NCBI RefSeq assembly: GCF_003243465.1
Contig: NZ_QFQZ01000099.1
Coordinates: 1 to 14,945 of the forward strand
Length of the DNA stretch: 14,945 nt
Reading direction: 5' to 3'
Source of the DNA: Caulobacter segnis
GTDB taxonomy: Bacteria; Pseudomonadota; Alphaproteobacteria; Caulobacterales; Caulobacteraceae
The stretch's first letter is position 1. Every line of letters begins with the position of its first letter. Of the stretch, positions 14,801 to 14,945 are shown one piece after another. A program made the position numbers and the translations under genes. The notes beneath the pieces were generated by a model that was given only the letters and a program-made list of their open reading frames with translations, did no database searches and was not told the DNA's origin.

Positions 14801-14945
14801 ACAATCCAGATCCCAGCCTATGACGTGAAACAGCATCTTGAGGCGGGAGAATTGGTCGAGGTGATGCCGGCCATCGAGCCGAGCTGATGCCTATGACGTT
14901 ACTCTATCCCCACCGCCAGCACCTTTCACACCGGCTGCAGGTATT
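14801..14945 (+). pseudogene. LysR-type regulator, C-terminal fragment with a frameshift
   Basis: The frame from 14801 gives TIQIPAYDVKQHLEAGELVE followed by VMPAIEP, the usual end of a LysR effector-binding domain. It then hits a TGA at 14885. The next frame continues as ELMPMTLLYPHRQHLSHRLQV to the window edge, matching the family's closing motif (typically LLYPHNRHLSPRVR). Restoring one G after CCG near 14879-14881 would join them. The 5' part is absent, replaced by the ParB junction. The gene is therefore broken twice and cannot make a regulator. Confidence 0.75.

Overview
The window reads as an accessory or plasmid-like region of a GC-rich alphaproteobacterium. The Caulobacterales or a related sphingomonad-like group are the best guesses, from the very GC-rich third codon positions, the DUF6088-type AbiE antitoxin, the RepB-type ParB proteins and a CoiA-like protein. 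No rRNA, tRNA or CRISPR was seen. Genes from several kinds of mobile DNA lie side by side, many of them truncated or frameshifted.

Left part (1-2220): the 3' end of an aldo/keto reductase gene, AT-richer than the rest. About 830 bases without a convincing gene follow, then an orphan Mu-like phage gene (1533-1928) and a short gene-poor stretch. Centre-left (2222-4309): a complete type IV AbiE toxin-antitoxin pair (abiEi-abiEii, 4-base overlap) preceded by two copies of a palindromic operator, ATGTCCGAA-N14-TTCGGACAT. A small convergent unknown gene shares a CTAG stop palindrome with the toxin gene.

Centre (4482-8916): a full-length replicative helicase gene (dnaB), a frameshifted small gene with Cys/His motifs, a degenerate copy of the AbiE operator, a small ribbon-helix-helix-like gene, a striking symmetrical array of four TTTCAGCA half-sites, and a leftward gene for a 637-residue protein with a CoiA-like zinc and nuclease N-terminus.

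Right part (9074-14945): a cryptic Tn3-family transposon (9198-13301) with 39-base inverted repeats, a divergent tnpR/tnpA pair and a resolution site between them. Its resolvase gene carries one extra C in a run of seven. Each end of the transposon abuts a truncated gene, the outermost IR bases differ, and the flanks show no 5-base duplication, so the locus looks rearranged. Beyond it lie a leftward RepB/ParB-like gene, the C-terminal remnant of a second one coupled to it, and a junction to the decayed 3' end of a LysR regulator gene on the opposite strand.

Working together: AbiEi and AbiEii form an addiction or phage-defence pair, probably self-repressed through the operators. TnpA, TnpR, res and the IRs form the transposon, whose resolvase may be inactive. 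The ParB proteins, DnaB and the unexplained dyad at 6833-6886 suggest plasmid or integrative-element maintenance, but no ParA, replication initiator or conjugation gene is in view.
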